Part shown: positions 33,498 to 44,611 of the stretch, one piece after another
How positions within the stretch are numbered: the first letter of the stretch is position 1
Layout of the letters: each line of letters opens with the position of its first letter
Source of the DNA: Impatiens glandulifera
Taxonomy: Eukaryota > Streptophyta > Magnoliopsida > Ericales > Balsaminaceae
Direction: 5' to 3'
Length of the DNA stretch: 64,000 bases
Assembly: GCF_907164915.1 (NCBI RefSeq)
Contig: NC_061863.1
Location: forward strand, 31,715,258-31,779,257
Notes under the pieces: model-generated
Seen by the model: the letters and a program-made list of their open reading frames with translations, nothing else
What the model was told of the DNA's origin: nothing
Databases searched by the model: none
Program-made: the position numbers and the translations under genes

Positions 33498-35349
33498 ATG
33501 TATCAGGATAGGCCTCCAATGCTAGAAGGTGATGACTTTGCCAACTGGAAGGCACGCATGCACCTGCACCTAGTCACCTTGGATGATGAAATGGAGTCCA
33601 TTCTAACCGAAGGACCAATATTCATTGATAAAGACAGAAAGGAATGGACGGCTGAAGATAGAAGAAGGAACAATCTGGACAACCATGCAAGAAACCGAAT
33701 CTCCAACAGCGTGGACAGAAACACATACTGCAAGATCAGAGATTGCAAAACCGCGAAGGAGACATGGAACACGGTTATCCTGATCTTTGAAGGAAATGAA
33801 AGAACAAGGGAGAACAAAATAATGATGGCCACACAGAAATTCGAAATCATCAAAATGAAACCAGGAGAATCTATGAAGGAATACAGTGACCGGTTCACTG
33901 GTGTGTTAGATGAACTAGCAACTCTGGGCTAGAAGTATGAGAACAAAGAGGTAGTTATGAAGGCTTTGAGATCTCTTCCAAGTGCTTGGGACATAAAAAC
34001 AATGGTAATGAGGGAGTCAAAGAGCCTACGTAAGATGAAACTATACGATGTATTTGAAGATCTCATGGCATATGAGTTCGAAATGAGATCTAGAACCGAA
34101 GAGGAAGTCTCGGCTTCAACATCAACCAGAGCACTAATCACATCTACAGTTCACAGAGCACTAACTGGCTGTACCTGCTCCTGCACCTGCACCGACACCG
34201 ACACCGGCTCCTGCACCCGTACCGATCAGAACCGTCGAACAGTTCACAGAGGATGCCATGGCAATGCTTGCACAGAAATTTGGGAGGTTCATGAAAAGAA
34301 GTCAACCAACGAACAACTACTATGGTGACAAATCCAATGTAAGATGCTACAACTGTAACTGTTTGGGACACTTTAAGTGGGAATGCAGGAAACCAAGAAG
34401 GGATACCCAGAAACCGGACTATCAAAATGACAGAAACAATTACCAACAAACCGGTGAAGGAAGTGACGTACCGAAAGCACTGATAGCCGACGATGGAGGA
34501 AGTCTATGGGCTCACAGTGACAGTGATGATGAACTTACGTGCCTCATGGCAAATGAGGAACAAGTATTTGACTCTCCTTGCGACGAATTTACTAAAGATG
34601 AGCTATACAATGCATTGAATGATATGGTAGAAGAATATAAGAACCTACTGACCATGCTACCTAAGCACCTCAACATTAGAACCGATCCCATAGTACCCAT
34701 TCCGACAGAACCAGAGGTACACATCATAATCGAACCGGAGGCCATACAACCTGATGAAACCCATACTCTAGAAACAGAGTTAGATCCTAAGACTGAACAA
34801 TCTAGTGAACCGACTAGAGAACTAACCGAGGAAGAAAATGCCCGACTTCAATATAAGATGGCCGCCTATAAGAGATCTAGCGATATAGTAAAGAACATGA
34901 ATAATCACTACAGGCATCCTCGTTGTAAGTTTGGCCTAGGATACGAAAATAGCTCCAAAGACCGAAAACCCATAGAGAAAGCAAGGCTTACAAGAGGAAA
35001 CCTTCCCTTTATAAAATTTCTTAAGAGCTCCTGGACCGCTGAAGAGGAGGAGACCGCATATTATAGGGAAGAAAAGCTAAAATACGACTATGTTGGTCCA
35101 ACCGGATCATGGCTTGACCCTGTGAAAAGAAAAGCCAAAATCCTCAGACATAAGAAAGCCTTTCCTGAACCGCGTAGGTCAAACCATAGATCACCGAATC
35201 AAAGACCATCATCCTTTAAGACCTCTGTAGGAAAACCTAGATACACGAGACCGAGTGCCAAAAGGACAGTTAAAACCCTAGCAAAGAAGACCGTCCGGTT
35301 TATTAAGGTTTGGATACCTAAGGGACTAATCGCATGTGGACCCAAGTAA
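33498..35349 (+). pseudogene. gag: B2 gag
   Basis: It starts at ATG 33498 (MYQDRPPMLEGDDFANW). The capsid-type region includes RTRENKIMMATQKFE and MKEYSDRFTGVLDEL. An in-frame TAG lies at 33930. A frameshift near 34165 precedes a Pro/Ala/Thr-rich linker that is readable in the second frame. The zinc knuckle CYNCNCLGHFKWEC (near 34350) is followed by an acidic region, a helical segment and a basic tail ending [12 protein letters not shown] with TAA 35347-35349. The region from 34258 to 35349 is one uninterrupted 363-codon frame. The end overlaps pol by 14 nt in the +1 frame. Confidence 0.9.
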
Positions 35350-38300
35350 ATGTGGGTACCAAACAGTTGTAAATATGTACATTTTGCAGGATCCAAAGAA
35401 ACGACTAGGAAACTCTGAATGGTTCTTGGACAGCGGTTGCTCCAGGCACATGACCGGAAACAACAATTTGTTAACCGATATCAGAACAGCAATCGGTGCT
35501 CTAATCACCTTCGGTGACAACTCAAAAGGTAAAACTGTGGGCAAGGGTAAGATTGTCCATGGTAACCTAACTATTGATAATGTACTTTTAGTTGAAAACC
35601 TAAGTTTTAACCTGCTTAGCATTAGTCAGATGTGTGATGATGGATACACTGTAGAATTTCTTAAACATGCATGCTTAGTTAAGAACTCTCAAGGTATCGT
35701 ACTACTAACCGGAAATAGGATAGGTAACATTTATAAGGTAGACTGGAAAACTAAAGTAGAATATCCTTTATGCATGATAGCTAAGACTGATCAAACCTGG
35801 CTATGGCACAAGAGACTAAACCACCTAAACATGAAAACCTTAAACTACATTCGCGGTAAAAAGCTAGTTGAAGGTATTCCTGACATAGTATTTAACCAGG
35901 ATAAGGTTTGTTCAGCATGCCAAATGGGTAAACAAACTAGGTCATCTTTTAAAAGTAAAGGAAATATTCAATCTAGCCGATGCTTAGACCTCCTTCACAT
36001 GGATTTATTTGGACCGATTCAGGTCATTAGCCTAGGAGGCATGCTCTACACCATGGTAGTTATTGATGATTACTCTAGATATACATGGGTTATATTCTTA
36101 CCATCTAAACGTGAAACCGTATCAAACCTGATTACACTTCTTAAGCGCCTGCAAAATGAAAAATCAACTCGCATTAATAGCATTCGAAGTGATCGAGGTA
36201 CCGAATTTACCAATAGTACATTAACTGCATATCTTGATGAATCCGGCATTAGACACGAGTTGTCTAGTGCTAGGACTCCTCAACAAAATGGCCTGGCCGA
36301 GAGAAGAAACCGGACTCTCAAGGAAGCCGCACGGTCCATGATAGCCGATTCCGGCATTGCTCAGAAATTCTGGGCTGAGGCTATCAACACTGCATGCTAT
36401 ACACAAAACCGCTCATTAATAAACAGATTTCACAACAAAACACCGTATGAGGTTTATTTTAACAGGGTTCCTAAACTCAAGTACCTCAGGATTTTCGGTT
36501 GTAAGTGTTATATACACATAAATGGTAAAACCCAACTCACCGTTTTTGATGCAAAAACCGATACCGGCATCATGCTTGGATACTCAGCAGTAAGTAAAGC
36601 ATATAGAGTATATAATAATAGAACTGCAACCATGGAGGAAACAATTTACGTTGTTTTCGATGAATCGGTTGAAAGCAATACTGCTTCATGCTTTGATCTA
36701 CACAACAGATTGGAAAATAACGATATTCATTCTGATAGTGAAGATGAGACTCCGGTCTTCAGGCGGTTTGTCCATGACCAAATGGGTAATATTGATACCC
36801 AGCCGGATCAAGCTGTTCCACAACAGGAAGCTGACACTTCGGTCCAATCCGAAGGAGTCGGTCGGTCTGACAATCATGTTCAGCCTACCGACATGTCTAG
36901 CCTTGGTCAAGTTAACGGTAATTTGATAGACACTCCTGAACTGAATCTCAGAAGAAACAGTAAACATCCTCCTGAGCAAATTATAGGTGACCCTTCAGAA
37001 CCTGTTCGAACTAGGAGTCAACTTCTGGAAGGATATTTTAACTCTGCTTTCATATCCCAGATTGAACCGAAAAGAATAGATGAAGCATTGTCAGATCCGG
37101 ATTGGATCTTGGGAATGCAAGAAGAACTAAACCAGTTCGAGAGTAGTAAAGTCTGGTACCTAGTTCCCAGACCGAAAGATCAATCGGTCATAGGAACAAG
37201 ATGGGTATTCAGAAACAAACTCAATGAGGACGGTTTGGTCACGAGGAACAAAGCCAGATTAGTGGCACAAGGCTACAAACAAGAAGAAGGCATTGATTTT
37301 GAAGAATCATTTGCCCCTGTAGCCAGGATTGAAGCCATTAGGATTTTTCTAGCTTTTGCGGCTTTCAAAAACTTTAAGGTTTTCCAATTGATGTTAAAAG
37401 TGCATTTCTGAACGGTGACCTACGTGAAGAAGTGTACGTTGAACAACCACCCGGTTTCAAAAACGCTGCATTTCCAAACCATGTATACCGACTAAATAAA
37501 GCTTTATACGGTCTAAAGCAAGCACCTAGAGCCTGGTATGATACACTAACCGCATTTCTATTAAAACATGATTTCACCATCGGTTCGGTGGATAAAACAT
37601 TGTTTAAATTTGAAAAGAAGGAACATATCCTACTTGTTCAAATCTACGTAGATGATATCATTTTTGGCTCTACCGATCCTAAGCTATGTGATAAATTTTC
37701 AAAAATGATGACTGACAAGTTTGAAATGAGTATGATGGGAGAATTAAGTTTCTTCCTAGGTCTTCAGGTTAAACAACTTAAAGAAGGAACATTCATCAGT
37801 CAACCTAAATACACCAAGGAGATACTGAAGAAATTCGGGATGGACACCTGCTCCTCAGCGGCTACTCCAATGAGCTCATCAATTAAATTGGACAGGGATG
37901 ATTATGGCCAATCGGTAGACCAGATTGCATACCGGGGCATGATCGGTTCCCTATTGTACCTAACAGCGAGTAGACCGGACATCCTATTTGCAGTTGGTGT
38001 ATGTGGGAGATTCCAAGCAAATCCAAAGCAATCCCACTACACAGCCGCAAAGAGAATACTGAAGTATCTGAAAGGGACACATGATGTCGGTCTGTGGTAC
38101 CCAAAGGACTCGTCCTTCAATTTAACAAGTTACTCAGATGTAGATTATGCAGGGTGTAAGATTGACAGGAAAAGCACGAGCGGTACGTGCCAATTTCTAG
38201 GTGACCGACTGGTGTCATGGCACAGTAAGAAACAGACATCGGTGGCCACATCAACCGCGGAAGCTGAATACTTGGCGGCCGGAAGTTGCTGTTCTCAACT

Positions 38301-38610
38301 CCTCTGGATCCAACAACAGCTGAAGGACTTCGGTGTCATAGTCGAAGAGTCACCGATCTTTTGTGACAATACAAGTACCATTGCGATCACCTACAACCCG
38401 GTTCTCCACTCCAGAACCAAGCATATCGACATAAGGCATCATTTCATCCGGGAGCATGTCACGCTGAAGCATATCCGGATGGAATACGTATCGACCGATC
38501 AACAAGTAGCCGATATCTTCACGAAGCCTTTACAGGAAGCTAAGTTTTCTCAATTCAGGCTTACTCTCGGCTTAACCGACATTAGCCAAATCCTTCCAAA
38601 GGATGCTTAA
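35336..38610 (+). pseudogene. pol: B2 pol polyprotein (single frameshift)
   Basis: The frame opens at GTG 35336 where A1 has ATG (codons DPSKCGYQ in B2, DPTECGYQ in A1). Protease: [11 protein letters not shown] with Asp32. Integrase: H158, H163, C192, C195, then the catalytic D223, D286 and E322 with correct D-D-35-E spacing, so the integrase motif is intact. A one-base deletion near 37388 shifts RT into the frame of 37432, where YVDD is at 37645-37656. RNase H has RKSTSGTCQFLGDR and STAEAEYLAAGSCC; its first motif reads SDVDYAG. It ends with FTKPLQEAKFSQFR...PKDA, TAA at 38608-38610. About 1090 residues, normal for copia pol. One repairable lesion, but broken as it stands. Confidence 0.93.
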
Positions 38611-39130
38611 AGGGAAACCGGTTCAGACAGACAAAACCGGTAATTCTTCCTAAGATGTTGAATTTCGAATCTTCAGGGTGTCTGTGGAAGAACCGCCCAG
38701 TTTATCAGATAGAGTAAACCGACCGGCTACTTGGTGCATGCACCAAATAACCGCATCGGGATGAACAACTGATACCTGACCTGTTCCGAAGCAGGCTACC
38801 CTAGATTGTTTGAATTTCAAACAGAAGAGGAATAGTTATCAGGGATTAAGGATATCTGTTCTACAACATTACCCTTTCAAAGTAAAACAGGTCGCGCCTA
38901 AAAAGACGTGAAGATCTTTTGATATCTTTCACAGTCCAAGCCTATGACCGACAACCTAGTCTGAAAAACATGCCTATTTCATGCAATAATTTATACCCTG
39001 CGGTCAATAGACATTATCTCATTCAATACCTGGACAATAGGGTAGCCCCCAAACTAGTATTTAAGGGAATCACACATTCACTAAACCATTCACAAGACAA
39101 AACACATTCTCTCACTAAGGCAACCCAATC
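38611..39130 (+). promoter_or_regulatory. B2 post-pol spacer with ORF3a TATA-like box
   Basis: Non-coding. TATTTAAG at 39058-39065 lies 73 bp before the ORF3a ATG, in the same place as TATATATAAG in B1. The leader contains CACATTCTCTCACTAAGGC. A polyadenylation region for the gag-pol transcript may also lie here; no specific signal is convincing. Confidence 0.5.
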
Positions 39131-40039
39131 ATGTCTCAGTTTCCAAACATTCTCCAAGTCGATTTTGAATCTTGCTCCAGTACCGAACACTATGAAGTGT
39201 ATCGGATGATCAAGGCTCTGGAAGATACTGGCCTCCAGTATTTTCTGGACGATAAGCAAACTGTCTACTCTGAATCCATCTTGGAGTTTTACTATAATGC
39301 CAGAGTATTCAGGGGTACTCCCCACTTTGATACCCACATTCAATCCAAGGTTGGGGGTATAATCTTCGATTTCACCGAGCAAGACTTCGCTCGGTGCTTC
39401 AGTCTGCCCAAACAAGGGATCACAGACCTCAACCCACCGGCCGATATTAAGGCTGAGGTCTCCCTTTCTCTTGCCCGGTCGGATGAACCTGTTGATAACC
39501 ATGGCTCTAAGTCACTCTTGAGGGCTGAATATCAGCTCCTCAATGATGTAATAGGTAGGGGCATCTTTGGTAGGGACGTCACCAACACCTACTGCGCAGC
39601 GACTTTCAACATGATGGCGGCCATTGTCACCGGCACGCCGGTCAACTGGTCCCGGGTGCTATTCGACATCCTAATCTGGATGGTAGGCATCAGGTCGGTC
39701 GGTCTTATTCCCCAAATAAGCAGCCTTCTCGTGGAACTTGGTGTTCCAACTTGTCCTGGCGAGGGTTTGAACCAAGCCCAGGTGCTAACCAGAGAGACGA
39801 CCGATTCATTCTATGATCGGTTTGAGAGAGCCTGGAGGAGAAGGAACTTCAACCCCCCCCCCGTGAAGTCAATCGCCGCGCACCTTAAGTCACTCCTTCC
39901 TGCACCCGGTCGTTTTGCAGTATGTACCGGGTGTATTCTTATCCAACTCAAGTTTGATCGTTTCGGCCTCTTCTATGTCTCTTTCGGCTTTATTTGTGTC
40001 TTTCTTGATCTCATGTTTCCTTCATCGTTCTTCATGTAA
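39131..40039 (+). CDS. B2 ORF3a, accessory protein of unknown function
   Basis: An uninterrupted 302-codon frame from ATG 39131 (MSQFPNILQVDFESC). Pattern of the family: LQVDF near residue 8; GLQYFLDDKQTVYSESI; LEFYYNARVFRGTPHFD; a FDFTEQDFARCFSLPKQG block (residues ~78-95); YQLLNDVIGRGIFG; GTPVNWSRVLFDILIWM; GLIPQISSLLVELGVPTC. No signal peptide or convincing membrane span occurs before residue 250. A run of ten C near 39850-39860 probably shifted the frame: the B1 copy stops about 250 residues in, and the hydrophobic last ~50 residues here (FGLFYVSFGFICVFLDLMF) look like read-through of non-coding sequence. Own TATA box upstream. What it does is unknown. Confidence 0.8.
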   Translation: MSQFPNILQVDFESCSSTEHYEVYRMIKALEDTGLQYFLDDKQTVYSESILEFYYNARVFRGTPHFDTHIQSKVGGIIFDFTEQDFARCFSLPKQGITDLNPPADIKAEVSLSLARSDEPVDNHGSKSLLRAEYQLLNDVIGRGIFGRDVTNTYCAATFNMMAAIVTGTPVNWSRVLFDILIWMVGIRSVGLIPQISSLLVELGVPTCPGEGLNQAQVLTRETTDSFYDRFERAWRRRNFNPPPVKSIAAHLKSLLPAPGRFAVCTGCILIQLKFDRFGLFYVSFGFICVFLDLMFPSSFFM

Positions 40040-40391
40040 TTTTCGGCATTGTTTCTGTTATTTTCGGTTTCAATCTAATTAATCTCGGTTATGTTTAAGT
40101 GCATCCCTAATTAATGAGATAATTCCCAACCAACTGAATATTTAATATCTAACTAATCTGGTTACTTCCCGACTAACACTTACCTAGGGCCTCGCAATCT
40201 GCCGCTTCCCCATGCACCTTGGAAAGGTAAAGATTCTTTTCCTTAATAAAATAAAACTGACAATCAATGCTAAGATTTTCCCTCCAAAATCGATCCTATA
40301 TAAGGAGCCATCCTCTACTCATTTTATCACATCCGAAAGCACAAAATCAATTCTGATATTCTTGAATCCCGTCTCTCTCAATACCGAAATC
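40040..40391 (+). promoter_or_regulatory. B2 ORF3a-ORF3b intergenic region with TATA box
   Basis: AT-rich non-coding gap with TATATAAG at 40297-40304, 95 bp before the ORF3b ATG. The CCCTCCAAAATC word upstream is shared with B1. A CCGTCTCTCTCAATACC leader follows. Confidence 0.6.
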
Positions 40392-41096
40392 ATGCCGAGC
40401 AGAACTCGGGGAAACTTCCTAAGCATTGATTTCAACTCTTGCATGGGCGAGAGGGACTGTACTACTGAGCAGAAACTCATGTATCACTTTCTCGCTGAAA
40501 CCGGTCTTCAACCTTTTCTTGAAGAGGCCGGTCCTATTCTCCTAGACGATGTCAAGGCCTTCTTTCGAAGCGCCTGCATCAGGGGAAAGTACATCGTCTC
40601 TACTGTCAGAGACCATACATTCTGGATCAATGAGGTTGAATTTGCCTCACTATTCGGTCTACCCACTGAAGGTTTCTCTGACTTTCCGACTATATAGGAC
40701 CTTGCGGGATTTGAAACCGCACAATACCTGTCGGCCACCCCTTTTCCGGTGGAACACTTTGGGCCAAAAACCCAGCTTGCTATTCACGGTCAGCTACTGC
40801 TCGAAATTTTGACCCGGTCGATTCTGTGTCAATCACCGAATCAACGGTATTCTAGGAATACCTACAACATCATGACCCACATTCTTTGCGAATCGGCCAT
40901 TAACTGGTCAACGGTCATATGGGAAAACCTCAAGAATATGGTGCTGACCAAGAAAGGTCTCGGGTATGCACCGCATATCAGCAAGCTGATTCTTGGGTAC
41001 CGACCAGAGTTCGGACCGGGCACACCGGCTTCTTTCTCAAACATCCTTGACAAGGATTCGGCAATAGACCGAATCTGTAGAATGTCTTTTCAATAG
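40392..41096 (+). pseudogene. B2 ORF3b (one in-frame stop)
   Basis: It starts at ATG 40392 (MPSRTRGNFLSIDFNSC). Domain features are GLQPFLEEAGPILLDDV, KAFFRSACIRGKYIVSTV, EVEFASLFGLPTEGFSDFP. One in-frame TAG at 40695-40697 follows, after which the same frame continues: TAQYLSATPFPVEHFG, QLLLEILTRSILCQ, SAINWSTVIWENLKNM, GYAPHISKLILGY. TAG at 41094-41096 ends it. Full length would be 234 codons. The single amber codon could be a mutation or, less likely, a read-through site; the other ORF3b copies have no stop at this point. Confidence 0.82.
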
Positions 41097-41674
41097 GCTG
41101 TACTTGATATTATTTCTGTATGCCTATCTCTGTACCGAATCTTATGTCGGTTCCCTTTCTCTACTATTACTTGAATTTTAATATCATTTCAGTTTGAATG
41201 ACCGGGTCTTCTTAATTCTTTGAACATTTATCTAAGTAACCGGTTAACCTCTTCAAACCGCGTTCTTATCCGGTCATATAACATCGCTTAAAATAAATCG
41301 TAAACACTCTGATCACTCAAAATAACCGGTTAGACTTAGAAACCGTATCATCAATCGGTTTCAAGAAGAAGAGTGCGTCATCAATGACATAAGCAAAGGC
41401 TTTTGGAGGGAAACCTCCCGCCCAAAATTGTCGCCACTCTATTTACCGCCCTTTTTTTTGGCGCCCATTATTTCCCGCGCACGGTTTGACGCTCATTTCA
41501 ATTCGAAGGGAAAATTCCCGCCCTTTTATTGATGGGACGGTTGGGTCTCCAAACCGCATCTATAAAAGGGGCTTTCGGTCATTTTACTTCATTCTCACGC
41601 GAATCTGCTTTCTCTCTCTAAGCTCTCTCACTTTCTGAAGCGGCTATATCTCATACTCTCTCAAACTCTTTAAC
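41097..41674 (+). promoter_or_regulatory. B2 ORF3b-ORF3c intergenic region with TATA box
   Basis: Non-coding. A GC-rich part with CCGCCC, GGCGCCC and CCGCGC words at 41416-41525 is conserved in A1 (14000-14110). GGGACGGTTGGG at about 41534 and TATAAAAG at 41561-41568 precede the ATG by 114 bp. The leader has TTTCTCTCTCTAAGCTCTCTC. This is the most convincing internal promoter in the window because its layout is shared between two families. Confidence 0.62.
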
Positions 41675-44272
41675 ATGGGGCGTGATTCGGCTTTGTTCAG
41701 ACTCTACTCTCAGGTGGATTTCGAGGAAATCCGGTTGAATGGTACGCCCGAGGCGAAGGAAGTTATTGACCGGGTAATCAAAACCGGTCTGGAATATTTC
41801 CTCGGCGGTCCTCATGTTATTTACAAAGACGCGGTCGAAGAGTTCTTCAAAACCGCAACCGTCGCCTACGACAAGATCACCGCGACTGTATGCGGTTCCC
41901 AAATAGAGCTCACCGAAGCATTGGTGGCCGAGAGCCTGCATCTTCCAACAACCGGCCAGGATGCAACGACAGAAATAGAGCAGGACACCTTTGAGGCGGC
42001 TTGCCACATTCTATCGGCAACTAATGAGCCGATCAAAACATCCGGGAGCAAACAAATGTTGAAGCCGGAGTTAATCCCGGTGTGTAACATCTTCGCACGG
42101 GCGATTCTTGCGAGGGGAGGAAACTTCAGCAACCTCACAAGAGATAAAATCAAGATGCTAATCGGTCTGATGGAGGGAAGAGAGGTCAACTGGGCAAGAG
42201 CGGTGTTCAGCAACTTCATGGATATGGTGAAACCGGACTCAAACCGGTCGTGGGGATACGCCGTGCCTCTCGGTAAGATCTTCCTCCACCTAAATCTCGA
42301 CATCGGTCCCGGCGTCGCTGTCGCAGAACGATGCCTCATTAGATCAAGGCAATTCCTTGAAAGGACGCAGCCGGCCCCCAGTTCCACAGGTGGCCGAAAG
42401 AAGAAATCCGCCAAGAAAGCCGGCCAAGCCAAAGCAAAGACCGAAAGCAAAGGCAAAGAAAAGATATCTTTCTCAGAACCACCACAACAAACAGAAGATA
42501 AGTGGGTATCTGAGCACACTGATCCGGAGAAGACCGAGGATGATAGAACGGTCAATAAAGACGACTATTCGGCCCAGAGTCCGAATAATGCTGGGTCAAA
42601 CATCAACCCTGAGACCGCCGAGGGCAGAGAAGAGGGTGGTGAAGAAGAGGTTGACAAAAAAGCCGATGACGAAGGCGCCGACAAAACGAGGGAGGAGGCC
42701 GAAGAAGCAGAGGCCGATAGGATAGCCAGGAAAATCCTTCAAGGCGTCAGAAAAAGAGCCGAGTCGGTTGAAGAACTATACCTGGAGTGGCACGAGCACC
42801 GGTTTGATACACCATATAGAGAAATCCTACCGGGCCACACGGAAAAGCAATGCATCGACAGATTGGAGGAAGTGGAGGACCTAATGATGGACGTTACAAA
42901 CTCCAATACACTCCAAGAGGTACAACACCGAACTTGTCTCTTGTTACCGAAGGTTCAACTTCGGAAACTAAAAAGAAAAATCCGGAAAATTACGGAAGAG
43001 ATCAACAAGATGGATTCGGTGGACACCATAGCGCCGCGGGTGTTAGCAAGTCTTGACAAAGCCAAAGGGGAATTAAATCAAGAAATTGAGCGGTTGGAAG
43101 CCATATGCAGCCGAATGCAAGTACCGGTCTATACTGCTCCAAAGATCGAAAGGTTTCCGGTCAACTGTCCAACTCCTCCAAAGGAGAATGCGGCACCGAT
43201 AGAATCCGGTGACAGGGTCGATCCAAATCTCACCGAGCAATCACCACCCCCACCACCGGAAGTCCCCGTTTCAGACTTTACTAAAGAATGGGTTGAGGAC
43301 CGACTTCAAAAGCTTGAAGCATCCACATCGGCACGGATTGATGAACGTATTCAAGAGTTCGAAGGTACAATGGTTCAACCATTCAAGGATAGATTCCAAA
43401 GCATCACTGGCTCGGCACTCAATTTCGCCGATGCCACATGGTTCCTTTTGAATTCCAATCGGGACCGAATCTCGGAACTCGGCGAAGGTCTGCAGGAAGA
43501 GGCGGTTCAGCGCGATAAATATGTTCAGCGAACTGCAATTCTGGAGGACGTAACCTCCGATTTAAAGAAAGATTTCGACCGGTTTGAGAGAGATACCGAT
43601 CAACGGCTGACTGCGATGAGTGAGGATCTGATCGGCACGACACTTAACCGGGTCTCCGAACTCGAGAAGATAAATGGGAATCTCGTGGCCGAAGTGAAGG
43701 CGCTTTCCGAACAAATGGCAGAAATTCTAAGGGCTAAGGTGAACGCGGACGCCGCGGCTGTAGCGGCTGATGCTCTAGTAGCTAAGAGGGTCCAGGATGC
43801 ACTGGATGCCGAAGCAGGAAAAGATAAAGAGGCACCGCGCTCATCTTAGCTGACCGAAGCGGAAGAGGAAGCCGCGCGAATTAAAAAGGCTGAGGCGATA
43901 TTCCCAGGGTTTGCTGAAAAAGTAGCCACTCAAGCTGCGGAGGATGCCGCACGGTTGGAAAGGGAGGCACGGAGGCTGGAAAGCTACGCAAAGGAAAACA
44001 AGAAGAAGAAGGCGGCCGCCTCCGCCTCAGCGCCGAAAAAGCGGAAGAGGGAGGCTCCTAAGAAGGAGGCCCTTAAGAAGGTTCAAATAGCCGAGCTGCT
44101 CAGTGAGATCTCTGAACCGGTCATCCTGAGTGCATCGCAGCAGGACGACCAAGTCGAAGAGGAAGTCGAAGAACAACTGCAGTCCCAGTCCACAAAACGC
44201 CGAACTTCCGAATCGACCGGTCGACAGCAACCGAAGAAGAAGAGCATATATGACTTCACGGACTCTGAATAG
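41675..44272 (+). pseudogene. B2 ORF3c, long accessory protein (one in-frame stop)
   Basis: The frame runs 724 codons from ATG 41675 (MGRDSALFRLYSQVDFEEI) to TAG 43847-43849, then continues in the same frame for another 141 codons to TAG 44270-44272. Residues 1-230 are the ORF3 domain: GLEYFLGGPHVIYKDAV, EEFFKTATVAYDKI, ALVAESLHLPTTG, CNIFARAILARGG, VNWARAVFSNFMDM. Residues ~230-370 are Lys/Ser/Glu-rich (GGRKKKSAKKAGQAKAK). Residues ~370-720 are charged and strongly helical, with likely coiled coils (MSEDLIGTTLNRVSELEKIN, VAEVKALSEQMAEILRAKV). The part after the stop ends with a PKKRKREAPKK basic patch like a nuclear localisation signal and an acidic tail. Function unknown. Confidence 0.85.
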
Positions 44273-44611
44273 GGACTACCTTTCCTCTTATTGCCTTAGT
44301 ACTTTTATATATATTTTATCTCTTTCGGTTACCTATATATATATATAAAGTTACTTTTTGAAACCGGCCATCCTTTGCATTTCTACTTAGTTTTGATAAT
44401 TTTAAATAAAATAATCAAAAAGGGAGAAATTGATAAGATAAAAGATAAAGACTCTTATAAAGACTCTTCCAAAATTTTTCTCAAACATTTTTCAAAAAAT
44501 TCTCCCAAGTCAGTTTAAAAAAAAAATCCGGCCAAACAAAACAACCGGCCTACGGTTGCAAACTTACATGATTTTGATAATTTTAAATAAAATAATCAAA
44601 AAGGGAGAAAT
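44273..44611 (+). repeat. B2 3' untranslated region with duplicated polypurine tract
   Basis: AAAAAGGGAGAAATTGATAAG near 44418-44438 and AAAAAGGGAGAAATTGTTAG near 44599-44618 repeat within 181 bp, each preceded by GTTTTGATAATTTTAAATAAAATAATC or a close variant. The second abuts the LTR and is the functional tract by position. Between them is AAATTTTTC-rich sequence. Confidence 0.78.

Noticed and set aside
40695..40697. Programmed read-through of the TAG in ORF3b
   Set aside because: The A1 and B1 copies of ORF3b have no stop at this point, and many random stops occur in these elements, so a simple mutation is more likely.
43955..44272. Separate small gene downstream of ORF3c in B2
   Set aside because: It is in the same frame as ORF3c and separated only by one TAG and about 35 codons of open sequence, and the homologous basic region is part of ORF3c in B1.
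39131..44272. Envelope gene of a retrovirus-like element
   Set aside because: The position after pol invites this label, but the proteins lack signal peptides and membrane spans in the conserved domain, have nuclear-type basic tails, and occur as three paralogues.
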